DNA from: Chamaecrista fasciculata
Lineage: Eukaryota; Streptophyta; Magnoliopsida; Fabales; Fabaceae
Length of the DNA stretch: 64,000 nt
Assembly: GCA_003254925.1 (NCBI GenBank)
Contig: QANZ01017153.1
Coordinates: 215,504 to 279,503, forward strand
Reading direction: 5' to 3'
The position numbers and the translations under genes were made by a program. Position 1 is the first letter of the stretch, and each line of letters starts with the position of its first letter. This document shows positions 10,943 through 21,512 of this stretch, piece after piece. The notes under the pieces are model-generated. The model saw only the letters and a program-made list of their open reading frames with translations, ran no database searches and was not told where the DNA came from.

Positions 10943-11800
10943 AATTTGTATATTCTGACTTTTATAACATATATATATAAAAATATACACACTCACTGTC
11001 TCCTTTATTCTTCTTCTTACTAAAAATCACAGTGAAAGAATTGAAAACGAAAATCTTTCTCGGTTTGCAACGCCACACACTACTCTTTACTTGTTTTAAA
11101 TGTCAGATATTAGATATAGTATAAAATATAAGTAATAAAAGATAAAAGTTATCACATATAATTTGACTATGAATGTTGTCCCAAATATCATATATTCATA
11201 TTCGATATTTTATAAAGATAAATAATTTTTTTGATATATTTAATTAATTGATATTAAATATAGAAGAATGTAAAAATATAAATATTAATTTTTTAGATAC
11301 AAATTAAAAATAAATATTAAATAAAATAACTAGGTACCAAATATTTGTTGAGTTGAGCCGATCCATCATTTGGCCTGTCAATTCATCTAATCTAACTCAA
11401 CTTTAGTCCAAAAACAACAATTCAAGTTGCAAACCAAAACTTCGTCATTATTGTATGAATTAGAATTTGTATTAAGGTTGCATTTGAATTTTAGAAGTTA
11501 GAGACAATAAACTATCTCTATTTGCAGAAAATTCTTGAGTGTTGAAAGTTGAAACAATATGTATATGCTATATTTCTTGTTGGGTTATTGTATGAATGAT
11601 GTTGCTACAAAAAAAATAAAATAAAGGCTAACCCGATAGCCCCCCTATACAATCCAATAATGTTTAATTTGATTTGATTAGAATTTTCTATTTTAGAAAA
11701 GTCCGAATTAATTTAATTCACATCTTCAAACATTAAGCCCAAACCAAGCTACAACAAAACTGAATTCAGATAGTAAACGTTACAATGAACATAACATTTT
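10943..11800. other. AT-rich intergenic sequence
   Basis: Apart from the tRNA terminator I see no gene or defined repeat. The stretch ends at the left target duplication of the SINE remnant at 11801. Confidence 0.55.
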
Positions 11801-11937
11801 TTTTTTATAAAAAGTTTAGTGAGTTGAGTCTGGGGCTCACCAAGGCAAGTGTATACCTCCAGACTCTACAAGCGAATTCATAACTTTATGGGTTATGAGT
11901 TAATTCCTTATCAACTGGGTCAATATTTATTGGCTGT
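11801..11937 (-). mobile_element. tRNA-derived SINE, shortened copy
   Basis: Same family as the SINE at 38542-38735 and also on the minus strand, with the T-run (A-tail) at the left. It starts (right end) with GCCAATAAATATTGACCC, shared with the other copy. Flanking duplications are ACATAACATTTT (11789-11800) and ACATAACGTTTT (11938-11949). About 60 bp including the B-box region are missing, so it cannot be transcribed by pol III in the usual way. Confidence 0.65.
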
Positions 11938-11949
11938 ACATAACGTTTT

Positions 11950-12782
11950 AATTATAAGTTTTAAAGATTAAAATATATATATTAGACTTTTAAATATTGA
12001 AATGTTAATTTGTACATCTCTTAAAAATCAATTTGTATATTTAATAAAAAAATTATTTTTTTAATTAAGCTTTTATGAACCTTTTGGCCATATATTTAGT
12101 GAAAATTGTATTTGAAATTTTATTTAAGGTAAAAACACAACTTTTTTTATCTAAAAAATTACATTACTTTTAAATTTCATTTTCAATGTTTGTTTATTGT
12201 CAATTTTATCCTTAAAGTTTCATATTTTAGTCGATTTCATCTAATAAATTAACGACAAACTTCACGTGATTAATGACATATAATATAAAATTATTAAGAA
12301 AAAAAATAAAATACTTAATTTCTAATATTTTATTTTACACACTTTAATCTTTGAAAGTCGTGAAAATAATGTAGACTTTAGGGACTAACATGAAAGGACA
12401 AGAGGACTGAATTTAGGATTAAAAGATTAAAGTAAATTTTCAAAAATTGAACTGTTAACTCTTATATCTTTCAAAAACCATTGATATAATTACTCTTAAT
12501 TTATGAGCTAAATAAATCATTTCATTTAATCTGATTATAAAACGAATAAAGTTTTTACGTATTAAAGTTTTTTTTAAAACGAATAAATTTTTACGTATTT
12601 AAGCTCATTAAAAAAATGAATATATGAATTTTAACCCATTTTAACATTATTACCTAAACAGTATATACTTTCGCTAAATAGGGTCAATAAATTNGTACCA
12701 AAGTGTCAAGTTTCAAACCACAGGGTACCAAAGTGAAATAGGGTCAAACCACAGGGTACCAAAGTGTAATTTACCCAATTTC
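11950..12782. other. AT-rich spacer with old TIR-element debris
   Basis: No gene. The phrase CAAACCACAGGGTACCAAAG occurs twice (12715-12734 and 12744-12763), resembling the end of a plant TIR element. A single unresolved base lies at 12694. Confidence 0.45.
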
Positions 12783-13375
12783 TTTTATGACAATCAATTC
12801 AAGATTGGTCCAAATAATAAACGATTTTGATAAGGTATAAAGTCATCAACCGACCCAAACCCTGACCTTGCAAGGATCAAACTCAATCCGACCCAAACTC
12901 TGAATTAGGATAAGCCTCAAGCCAACCCAGACCCAACCCTCATTAGGATTAAACTCAGACCAACCCAACTCACCTCCCCAACCAGTCATATTAAGACGAT
13001 TAAAGTAAATTCTATATGCGCTTGCACAACGCCCCTATGTAACTTGGGACCACCCTACAATAATAACCCTATGAAAGTAACATTTCCACTGCCCTATAAA
13101 TAGAAGACCCTTTTACGTATTTCCTAATCTAATTTAATATACCCTAACCGTTACTTTGTTGGAATACTGATTTGGGCGTTAGAGGCTCACAAGGGAGTTC
13201 ACTCTTCACTGTGAGTGTTCCATGTGCAGGTCTCAAGTATCCGGAGTCAACTAGAGGAATTATCAAGTTTGATATCACTTAATTAAAGTCTCAAGTTTAA
13301 AACCTTGTGATTTGATTTAGACGGAGCAAAGCTCCTTAGATTGGATAAAACAAAAACAATTTTCTTTCAAATTCC
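12783..13375 (+). mobile_element. LTR-like repeat (retrotransposon fossil), copy 1
   Basis: A roughly 590-bp unit repeated head to tail with 13376-14345. It has a promoter-like CCCTATAAATAGAAG near 13092, followed by TTGGAATACTGATTTGGGCG and a GTGCAGGTCTC block, the arrangement seen in the R/U5 part of many plant LTRs. No gag or pol sequence lies next to it, so it is an isolated fossil LTR or TRIM-like unit. The family is uncertain; a Gypsy-type LTR is my best guess. Confidence 0.55.
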
Positions 13376-13773
13376 TTTATGACAATCAAAATTCAAGATT
13401 GGTCAAAGTGATAAGCGATTTTGATAAGGTATAAAACCGATCATCAACCGACCCAAACTTTGACCTAGGATCGGCCTCAAGCCAACCCAAACCCTACCCT
13501 CATTAGGATCGAACTCAGATCGACCCAACTCATCTCTCCAACCTGTCAGCATCAAGACGATTAAAGTCAATCCTTTATACACATCCACGTCACCACTACG
13601 TAACCTCGACCACCCTACAATAATAACTCTGTGAAAGTTACCTCTCCATTACCTTATAAATAAAAGAACCTTTTAGGTATTTCCTAATCTAATATAATAT
13701 ACCTTAATCGTTCCTCTGTTGGAATACTGATTTGAGTGTCGAAGGATCACAGGGGAGTCCACTTTTCACTATG

Positions 13774-13850
13774 AGTGTTCCATGTGCAGTAGAGCTGTCA
13801 AAACGAGCCAGTCTGGCTCGTTTTGACAGCTCTACTGCACATGGAACACT
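13774..13850. repeat. Perfect hairpin, 37-bp arms, 3-bp loop
   Basis: 13774-13810 is the exact reverse complement of 13814-13850, separated by GTC. The left arm starts 16 bp outside the hAT element in host (LTR-like) DNA and runs through its terminal repeat; the right arm lies wholly inside the element. Confidence 0.95.
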
Positions 13851-14215
13851 GCCACAACTCACATGAGCTGGCTCACGCAAGCCAGGTTTTGCCAACCTAG
13901 TGAGCCAGGTTAGTCCACTTAACCCACCAGTCATTAATTTTTTTTTTCATTTTTGATTTCATTTTTTCCCATTTTCTTTAAATTAAAAATATTTTTTTAC
14001 TAACTTTCTTAATAAAATTAAGGCAAATTATACTAATACCATAATCATTCAATACTAATCGTTAGTCATTACATCTAAAATTATATATATATATATTTAT
14101 ATTTTAAATAAGGTGGATTGGCTCACCAACTCGCCGACTCACTCGAGTTAACTCACCACGAGCTGCGAGTTAAGTGAATCAACCCACACGAGTTTGACTC
14201 GTTTTGACGACTCTA
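13790..14215. mobile_element. Short non-autonomous hAT element
   Basis: Terminal inverted repeats are TAGAGCTGTCAAAACGAG and TAGAGTCGTCAAAACGAG. The flanking 8-bp duplication is ATGTGCAG (13782-13789) and ATGTGTAG (14216-14223), one mismatch. Copy 1 of the host LTR-like repeat shows the empty site CATGTGCAGGTCTC. The subterminal region repeats GAGCCA/TGGCTC motifs. No coding capacity. Confidence 0.85.
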
Positions 14216-14345
14216 ATGTGTAGGTCTCATCTGAAGTGAACTAGAGGGATTATGAGATTTGATATTGCTTAATTATAGTTTCATGTTTAAAATCTTGTGA
14301 TTTGGTTTAATCAAAGCAAAGCTCCTTAGATCGGATAAACCAAAA

Positions 14346-14754
14346 AAAAAATTCCTTCATGACATGTTTGCTTTGGCAATGCATGAGGTTCACCAACAAT
14401 CGAAAAAAAAAACAGAGAGAATTTGTAACCAAAATACTAAACAGAAAAGAAAAGGACTCATAACTCATTATCCTTCTTCTACATCATCAAGGAGATTACA
14501 TGCATAATCAAATTCAACAGTACTTAAAGAAAAGCTAAATTTCGGATTGGAAAAAAAAAAAAACAGACTCAGAAGACTCGAATCTAAGAGAGTTGGAACT
14601 CTCCCTAATCACAGGTTGATTCTAAATCAACCTCTACTCAGATCACAACTAGAAAAACGACAGACCACCATCAGTAATTTTTTATGACTCACGACAACTA
14701 TCTATGACAGTTATCATGAAAACCATAAGCAAATTACAAGAACCATTTCAAGCT
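14346..14754. other. Spacer and presumed 3' region of the gene at 14755
   Basis: No gene or defined repeat is seen. It probably includes the 3'UTR of the minus-strand gene that follows. Confidence 0.5.
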
Positions 14755-15354
14755 TCACATCTTAAGAGCCAGAGGACCCATCTTCTCGGTGTACTCCTCA
14801 GTACCGACTTCAACAAACTCATGATTACACTCATGTTCCATGATTGGTTGATCCAGCTGGTTGATAAATGGCTTAGTTCCATCATCACCTGATGACGACT
14901 CTCCCTGCTCTTTTCCATTGAATCCTGGATATAGCGGCTCTGTTTCAGCCACTCTGTTTCTCATTACGGCTGAAACATACGGCGATGGAGCCGGAGGCGG
15001 CGGAGACGGCTGATATGGCGGCTGATACGGCGGCATTGGCGGCGGCGGTGCTGCAAAAGCATAATTTGGAGTATATGCTCTTGGTTGAACAGGAACCAAC
15101 ACAAGTTTATATGCCATAGGAACAGAGTGTGGGTAGGCACAGTGAATGTATCCACCATAGTGAGGACAATAATAGAGCCCTCTAATGGCAGCTTCATGAG
15201 GACATGGAACATATGGTATATGAGATGAAGGGTGGTATGATTGGGGTGCATATCGTGCATTGTACCAGTCAGACCATGGGAATGACTCGGCAAGATTTGA
15301 CATATAGGAGTAGGTATCAGCAGTATCAAAGTCCCTAGAAGTGTTGTAGGCCAT
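14755..15354 (-). CDS. Unknown Tyr/Pro/His-rich protein, 199 aa (parent copy)
   Basis: I do not recognise this family. The single-exon frame encodes 199 residues starting MAYNTSRDFDTADTYSYM. The first ~55 residues are Tyr/Ser/Trp-rich (ESFPWSDWYNARYAP). Residues ~55-90 contain a Cys/His/Tyr-rich core (PCPHEAAIRGLYYCPHYGG). A proline-rich linker of PPY repeats follows at ~110-140, then an acidic tail ending GPLALKM. There is no signal peptide or membrane segment. A TATA box (TATAAAAG on the minus strand) lies at 15415-15422, about 60 bp upstream of the ATG. A near-identical, shortened paralogue lies at 20762-21256. Small in-frame differences between the two, with no stops, suggest a real gene. 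A nuclear or cytoplasmic protein is a guess. Confidence 0.72.
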   Translation of the reverse strand: MAYNTSRDFDTADTYSYMSNLAESFPWSDWYNARYAPQSYHPSSHIPYVPCPHEAAIRGLYYCPHYGGYIHCAYPHSVPMAYKLVLVPVQPRAYTPNYAFAAPPPPMPPYQPPYQPSPPPPAPSPYVSAVMRNRVAETEPLYPGFNGKEQGESSSGDDGTKPFINQLDQPIMEHECNHEFVEVGTEEYTEKMGPLALKM

Positions 15355-15414
15355 TGTTAATGGTGTAGGGAAGAAAAGATTTGAGGGGTGAAGAGAATGA
15401 ATGGGTAAGGCTTA

Positions 15415-15422
15415 CTTTTATA
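15415..15422 (-). promoter_or_regulatory. TATA box of the 14755-15354 gene
   Basis: TATAAAAG on the minus strand, about 60 bp before the start codon. The same box and spacing are conserved upstream of the paralogue. Confidence 0.7.
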
Positions 15423-15600
15423 GCTGGACAATGTGTAATGCACAATTGAAATTAAATTATAAAGATGTAATTTTTATTAGCCAAAATGTTAATAATTAAA
15501 GTTTTGGGTATTTTCTTTTATATAAATGAATGTATTATTTATATTTTATTATTATTTTTAATTTCTTACTTAATCTTTTATTTTTGTAGATTATAGATTT

Positions 15601-17030
15601 AAAATTTTTCTATGTATTTCGGTATTTGATCATAATTACATCGATCATTTTTGGTATACCATATCTTTGAACAAATTTAGTGAAATTCAAATAATTATTA
15701 CTCGCGAAATAGGTAAGGTCATAAGCACCCGATTACAGTTTAAAATGAAGGCCCAATAACAAAATAGACTATTACGCCAAACTATTCCGTTAAAATTATA
15801 AGACACTTAAAAGAATGAAAATATGTTAATGCAGGGAACTTATGACTCGTAAAAATACTTTTTTTGTGCTAAATAGAACTAAACAAAAGCAGCTAGGGAT
15901 GGTCTGTGTACACCTTGAGACTCGGCCTGATTTCAATTGGCTAGGGATCAAGGTTGTCAAACTCGCTTGCTAACTCGTAAAATCGTATGAATTTACGATT
16001 TCACCCTCCAAAAAACTTGTTAGGTCAATCCAAAACTCGAAAATGGTCAAATTCAGTGAAACTTGTTCTCTTGTAAACTCGGATAGTAGCCTCAAATTTA
16101 CTGAATATGGTTGTAAATCTTCATTTATCTTCGGGGTCGAAAGTTGTTCTAGAACCAAAAAGTAAAAAATTCTGGAAAATCACTTTCATATTCGATTTGA
16201 CCTCATTTGTTGATGATCTTAATTGGACAAAAAAAAAGACTCATTAAAAGTAATACGTAGTTATGAATTTATTAGAATTGGACTTAAAACGAGAAATATA
16301 TGACTGACTTCGCATGTTTCATTGTGGAACAAGGGACCCACTTTCAGAGCCCAATTTGACATTTTTTATTGACTGTCCCAACTAGACAAAGAAATGACTC
16401 GTAAAAAGCAACATGAGCTTAAGACTCGTCACATTCAAACTTGAAACGAAAGAGATATGACTATATTTAGTCTTTGGGATCAACGAGTAAAACTTTTGAG
16501 AAACTTGAAGGACCAAAATTGCAACTAATAAAAAAGATAAAGGGGTGAATTGTAACATATTCCAAAGATAAGGGATAACAATTGTACTTTACCTTATAAA
16601 TAGGTGTTTTAATTTGTTATAAGTCATAATGAACTATAGTAATTTTTTTTTTATATAGGTGAACTCTTACGATTTTACGACTCGAGTTTATCTTTCCTTT
16701 ACGAATTTACTTTAACTCTCGAATTTGACAACCTTAGCAAGGATAATCATGAATAGAGTCTGACTGTGTTCCCATAATTGAACCTAAAAAAAAATATATT
16801 TTTCTCATTTCCAAATTCAAGTGAATTTCACGTATGGAAATCTCACGAATAGATAGACCTCATAACTTGATTCCAAACTCGAATTTTTTTAAACAAATAA
16901 TTTTTATAAATTTTGAATATATTTTTATCAATTCTTTCATTTTTAGCCATCCAAAATAATAAATTAATCATAAATATGAGTAGATTATTACTTTTTTTTA
17001 TTTTATTTTTTGGATTATGTAGTTATTTAA
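15601..17030. repeat. A repeat, copy 1 (about 1.43 kb)
   Basis: Starts near TCTATGTATTTCGGTATTTG and matches 17031-18895, 21513-22925 and 22936-25745. It contains a TIR-like element at 15950-16735. Open frames inside it are not conserved and are not called genes. Confidence 0.8.
15950..16735. mobile_element. TIR element inside the A repeat (four copies in the window)
   Basis: The ends are AAGGTTGTCAAACTCG and, inverted, AAGGTTGTCAAATTCG, about 790 bp apart, with TTACGA motifs near both ends. Sister copies are at 17380-18629, 21855-22634 and 23273-25472, the second and fourth enlarged by insertions. They are copies by duplication, not separate insertions. The target duplication is unclear, so the superfamily is unassigned. 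Confidence 0.5.
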
Positions 17031-18895
17031 ATTATTCTATATATTTCGATATTTGATCATAATTACATTGGTCATTTTTGGTATGGCATATATATACCTT
17101 TGAACAAATTTAGCAAAATTCAAATAATTATTACTCGCGAAATAGGTAAGAGTACCTGATTATAGTTTTAAAATGAAGGCCCAATTATAAAATAAACTAT
17201 TACGTCAATTTGTTCCGTTAAAATTATAAGAGACTAAAAAGAAATAAAAATATGTTGATATAAGGAACTTATAACTCGTAAAAACACTTTTTTTGTGCTA
17301 AAGATAACTAAACAAAAGCGACTAGGGTTGGTCTGGGTACATCTTAAGACACAGTCTGATTTCAATCGACTAGGGATTAAGGTTGTCAAACTCACTTGCT
17401 AACTCGTAAATTCATAAGTTCCTAAACTATGAATTTACGATTTCGCCCTCCAAAAAACTTGTTAAGTCAATCCCAAACTCGAAAATAGTCAAATTCAGTG
17501 AAACTTGTTCTCTTACTTGCAAACTCGGATAGTAGCCTCATGAATATGGTTGTAAATCTTCATTTATCTTTCGAGTCGAAAGTTGTTCTAGAACCAAAAA
17601 GTAAAAAAAGTCTGTAAAATCACTTTCATATTCAATTTGACCTAGGGTTGTACACCATTTACCCGGCCCGGCCAAACCCGGCGGACTCGGCCCAGCCCGA
17701 GGGTGTTCGGGCTGGGCCGAGCCGAGTCCGATCTACTGTCTCTAGACCCGGCCCGGCCCGAGGTACCTCCATTTAAAAAAAAATTTACTATACATATTTA
17801 TATTTTATACTATTAAATATTTTTTTATTTTAAAAAATACATATCTATTATTATTTTTCATCAATTGTATATTAAAAATATATATAAAATATATATTTAA
17901 TCTTAATTAAATCAACATTTTTTTAACAATTAAGTCAAATTAAATGTCTTTATTAATAAAAACATCATTTAAATTGATCCAAAATTAATTGTTTCACCAA
18001 TATATACAAGTTAAAATATATATAGAATGAATTAAATTGACCCGGTCAGACCTGGTAACCCGGCCTGGGTCTCGGGCCGGCCCGTATACACCCCTAATTT
18101 GAACTCATTTATCTGATGGTCCTAATTGGACAGAAAAAAGACTCATTAAAAGTAATACATAATTCTGAACTTGTCAGAATTGGACTTAAAACGAGAAAGA
18201 TATGACCAATTTCACTTGTTTGACTGTAAAACGAGTGGCCCACTTTTAGAGTCCAATTTGACATTTTTGGTTGAATGTCCAAATTGGACAAAGAAATGAC
18301 TCGTAAAAAGCAACATAAGCTCGAAACTCGCCGCATTCAAACTTAAAACTAAAGAGATATAAATACATTTAATCTTTGGAACTAACGAGTGAAACTTTTG
18401 AGAATCTTGGAGGACCAAAGTTGCAATTAATAAAAAGATAAAAGGGCGGATTGTAACCTATTCCAAAGATAAGGGATAAAAATTGTACTTTAGCCTTATA
18501 AATAGGTGATTCAATTTGTTATAAGTCATAATTAACTATTTTTTTTTATGTAGGTGAGCTCTTACGATTTTACGATCCGAGTTTATCTTCCTTTACGAAT
18601 TTATTTTAACTCTCGAATTTGACAACCTTATTAAGGATAATCATGAATAGAGTATGACCATGTTCCCATAATTAAACCTGAAAAAAAAAATTACATTTTT
18701 CTCAATTCTAAATTCAAGTGAATTTTATATATGGAAATCTCACGAATAATTAGACTTCATAATTAGATTTCAAACTTGATTTTTTTTAAAACAAATCATT
18801 TTTATAAATTTTGAATATATTTTTATCAATTCTATCATTTTTAGCCATCCAAAACAATATATTAATCATAAATATGAATAGACTATTAAATTACT
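17031..18895. repeat. A repeat, copy 2 (interrupted by a hAT element)
   Basis: Second tandem copy of the A repeat in unit 1. It is about 450 bp longer than copy 1 because of the hAT insertion at 17643-18096. Confidence 0.8.
17643..18096. mobile_element. Non-autonomous hAT element, 454 bp
   Basis: Ends are TAGGGTTGTACACC and, inverted, TAGGGGTGTATACG, with CCCGGCCCGG-type subterminal motifs. Target duplication ATTTGACC (17635-17642) and ATTTGAAC (18097-18104). The other A copies show the uninterrupted site ATTTGACCTCATTTG, proving an insertion. The middle is very AT-rich and non-coding. Confidence 0.9.
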
Positions 18896-19006
18896 CTAAT
18901 ATATAAAAAGAATTTGACTCTGCATTCTTATAATTTTACAATTTATTTATATATAAAGTTCAAATGTTATATTTATTTATATAAAAAATGAAATATATAA
19001 TGCAGG

Positions 19007-19316
19007 CTAGGAAGCATGGAAACTAACACGGACATAGACACATTGACACGTTAAATTCTTAAAATTACACGATATGACACGACATATATTTATATATATA
19101 AATAATTAAAAACTCATCAATTTTGATGAAAATTTTAAAAATTACAATATTTATTCATAATATGTCACATGTACCATTATTTTCTTTTGTTTATCATATT
19201 AAAATCACAAAAGTTTGATTTTATAATTTGAAACTTATAAATATATGTCGTGTGTGTGTTGTACGGGTGTCTGACACAACGACACGCTCTCAAAATGAAG
19301 CATCCATATTTCATAG
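19007..19316. mobile_element. hAT-like MITE (CTAGGAAGCATGGA ends), unit-1 copy
   Basis: Ends are CTAGGAAGCATGGA and, inverted, CTATGAAATATGGATG. The flanks AATGCAGG (18999-19006) and AATACAGG (19317-19324) are an 8-bp duplication with one change. Subterminal GACACG/CGTGTC motifs are frequent. It is the paralogue of 25847-26175 and the same family as 43755-44089. Confidence 0.78.
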
Positions 19317-19376
19317 AATACAGGTTAGATACCTCTCATCTGTCCTTAAAAATGGATTTATCGATTTCTTTATATG

Positions 19377-20102
19377 AATTCTCATATTCAAACTCATTTA
19401 CTTCTTACGTTATCTAAATTTATATTTATAGAATAAAATTTATGACTAACCATTAAGTAATCATATTTCAATTATTCCTAAATACGAGTTTATGGGGCAG
19501 CCAATTGGCTAGCCTTGAGGTCTTTATAACTTTTTCTTGCAAGAATTTCAAAACTTTAAATCAAGCTATAATTTATTTTTTATTTATATATATTAACTAA
19601 AAGAATAATTATATAAGTTTTATAAATTTTATATTAATAAAAGATTAAATTTTAAAAAATGAGTTTAATTAACGCTATATTTATAATGTATTTTACATTT
19701 TAAATTTGAATGTTATATATTTTTCAATCCCTAAAAAGGGACCCTCAAGAATTCTCATATTCAAACTCATTTACTTTTCACGTGATCCAAATTTAATTTT
19801 ATAGAATAAAATTTATGACTAACCACTAGATAAACATATTTCAATCATTCTTAAATACGGGTCTATCGTGCCGTCAATCGACAAACCTTGAGGTTTTTTT
19901 TTAAAAATTTTTTTTTCAAGAATTTCAAAAATTTAAATTGGAAAAAAATTATTTATTTTAATTATATATATTAACCAAAAAAATTATGAGTTTTATAAAT
20001 TTTATGTTGATGAAAGATTAAATTTTAAAAGATATATTTAATTAACGCTACATTTATAATGTATTTTTCATTTGAATGTTGTGTTTTTCAATTTATAATG
20101 AA
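19377..20102. repeat. B repeats of unit 1 (two tandem copies, about 360 bp each)
   Basis: 19377-19735 and 19750-20102 share the opening AATTCTCATATTCAAACTCA and then TAGAATAAAATTTATG and a TTAATTAACGCTA block. They are clearly diverged from each other. The same pair recurs in unit 2 at 26236-26582 and 26613-26960, so this duplication is older than the segmental one. Confidence 0.78.
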
Positions 20103-20184
20103 TAGAAAATAATTGTGTGTGTATAAATACATATTTATAATTTTATATTTCATATTTTGCATAAAAAATACTTTAAAAAGAAAA

Positions 20185-20637
20185 GGCTTAAATGCACATA
20201 ACCCCTGAACTATGAGTCATGTGCATTTTACCCCCCTGAAATTTAAAATTGCATAAAATGACTCCTGAGTTTTGTATATTGTGCAAGAGACCACCGGAGT
20301 CTTGAAGCCAGCAAGTTCGATCTTCGACATCGCTACAGATCAACACTTTATTCTAGTTTTCTTTTTCCTCTTTCATCCTCTTTCTCCACTTTTCTTTTTT
20401 CTCTAATTACCAAACTTAATCACTTAACATATAGATGCTTATTTGTCTTTTGTTTAAGTTGATTAATCCAATTATGCTGATGATTTGGCACTTCTGTTAA
20501 ATCACTTCACTGAGAGTTGACAGAAGGGGGTCTCTTGCACAATATACAAAACTCAGGAGTCATTTTATGCAATTTTAAACTTCAGGGGGGTAAAATGCAC
20601 ATGACTCATAGTTCAGGGGGTTATGTGCATTTAAGCC
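20185..20637. mobile_element. Long-TIR MITE (MULE-like), 453 bp
   Basis: The inverted repeats are about 107 bp long (20185-20292 and 20530-20637) and almost identical, starting GGCTTAAATGCACATAACCC. Flanks AAAAGAAAA and AAAAGTAAA could be a 9-bp target duplication with one mismatch. Long TIRs and a 9-bp duplication fit Mutator-like MITEs. The near-identity of the arms suggests a recent insertion. It sits at the junction between the two segmental-duplication units. Confidence 0.8.
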
Positions 20638-20761
20638 AAAAGTAAAAGACCTTACCAAATATATTTTTTTGGACTAGAAATATGCTAGAGGGCCCAAAAG
20701 CCACAACTACAACCCAAATATATTTTTTTGGACTAGAAATATGCTGGGCATAACACACAAA
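20638..20761. repeat. Junction sequence with a short direct repeat
   Basis: CAAATATATTTTTTTGGACT (continuing through AGAAATATGCT) occurs at about 20657 and again at about 20716. This lies right before the start of duplication unit 2. Confidence 0.75.
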
Positions 20762-21256
20762 TTACAGAAATTCATGATTACACTCATTATGCATGATTGG
20801 TTGATCCAGCTGGTTGATAAATGGCTTAGTTCCATCATCACCTGATGGAGCCTCTGTTTCAGCCACTCTGTTTCTCATTCCGGCTGAAACATATGGCGAT
20901 GTTGCCGGCGGCGGCAGAGACGGCTCATACGACGGCTGATACGGCGGCGGTGCTGCAAAAGCATAACTTGGAGTGTATGCTCTTGGTTGAACAGGAACCA
21001 ACACAAGTTTATATGCAATAGGAACAGAGTGTGGATAGGCACAGTGAATGTATCCACCATAATGGGGACAATAATAGAGCCCTCTAATGGCAGCTTCATG
21101 AGGACAAGGAACATATGGTATATGAGATGAAGGGTGGTATGGTTGGGGTGCATATCGTGAATTGTACCAATCAGACCATGGGAATGACTCGGCAAGATTT
21201 GACATGTAGGAGTAAGTATCAGTATCAAAGTCCCTAGAATTAGTGTTGTAGGCCAT
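20762..21256 (-). CDS. Unknown Tyr/Pro/His-rich protein, 164 aa (C-terminally shortened duplicate)
   Basis: Paralogue of the protein at 14755-15354, with the same N-terminus, Cys/His/Tyr-rich core and proline linker. It has two in-frame deletions: one shortens the PPY linker, the other removes about 16 residues (around PLYPGFNGKEQG) before the acidic part. The duplication breakpoint cuts the last ~20 codons, so the frame now ends ECNHEFL with a stop supplied by junction DNA. The frame is otherwise open. The promoter is copied, with TATAAAAG at 21317-21324. It may be expressed; whether the missing tail matters is unknown. Confidence 0.62.
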   Translation of the reverse strand: MAYNTNSRDFDTDTYSYMSNLAESFPWSDWYNSRYAPQPYHPSSHIPYVPCPHEAAIRGLYYCPHYGGYIHCAYPHSVPIAYKLVLVPVQPRAYTPSYAFAAPPPYQPSYEPSLPPPATSPYVSAGMRNRVAETEAPSGDDGTKPFINQLDQPIMHNECNHEFL

Positions 21257-21316
21257 TGTTAATGGTGTAGGGAAGAAAAGATTTGAGGGGTGAAGAGAAT
21301 GAATGGGTAAGGCTTA

Positions 21317-21324
21317 CTTTTATA
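21317..21324 (-). promoter_or_regulatory. TATA box of the 20762-21256 gene
   Basis: TATAAAAG on the minus strand, at the same spacing from the ATG as in the parent gene. Confidence 0.65.
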
Positions 21325-21512
21325 GCTGGACAATGTGTAATGCACAATTGAAATTAAATTATAAAGATGTAATTTTTATTAGCCAAAATGTTAATAATTA
21401 AAGTTTTGGGTATTTTCTTTTATATAAATGAATGTATTATTTATATTTTATTATTATTTTTAATTTCTTACTTAATCTTTTTATTTTTGTAGATTATAGT
21501 TTTTAAAATTTT

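Larger units (their letters stand above)
13376..14345 (+). mobile_element. LTR-like repeat (retrotransposon fossil), copy 2, with nested hAT
   Basis: Second head-to-tail copy of the LTR-like unit, enlarged by a 426-bp hAT element at 13790-14215 that sits in its GTGCAGGTCTC block. The two copies differ at many positions and look moderately old. No internal coding region lies between them. Confidence 0.55.
14819..20184. repeat. Tandem segmental duplication, unit 1
   Basis: This block matches 20772-27040 from the 3' end of the small gene through its promoter, two ~1.4-kb A repeats, a hAT-like MITE and two ~0.36-kb B repeats. Removing the insertions private to each copy (hAT at 17643 here, Harbinger-like element at 23581 there) leaves about 4.9 kb in both. 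That agreement supports one duplication event. Confidence 0.88.
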
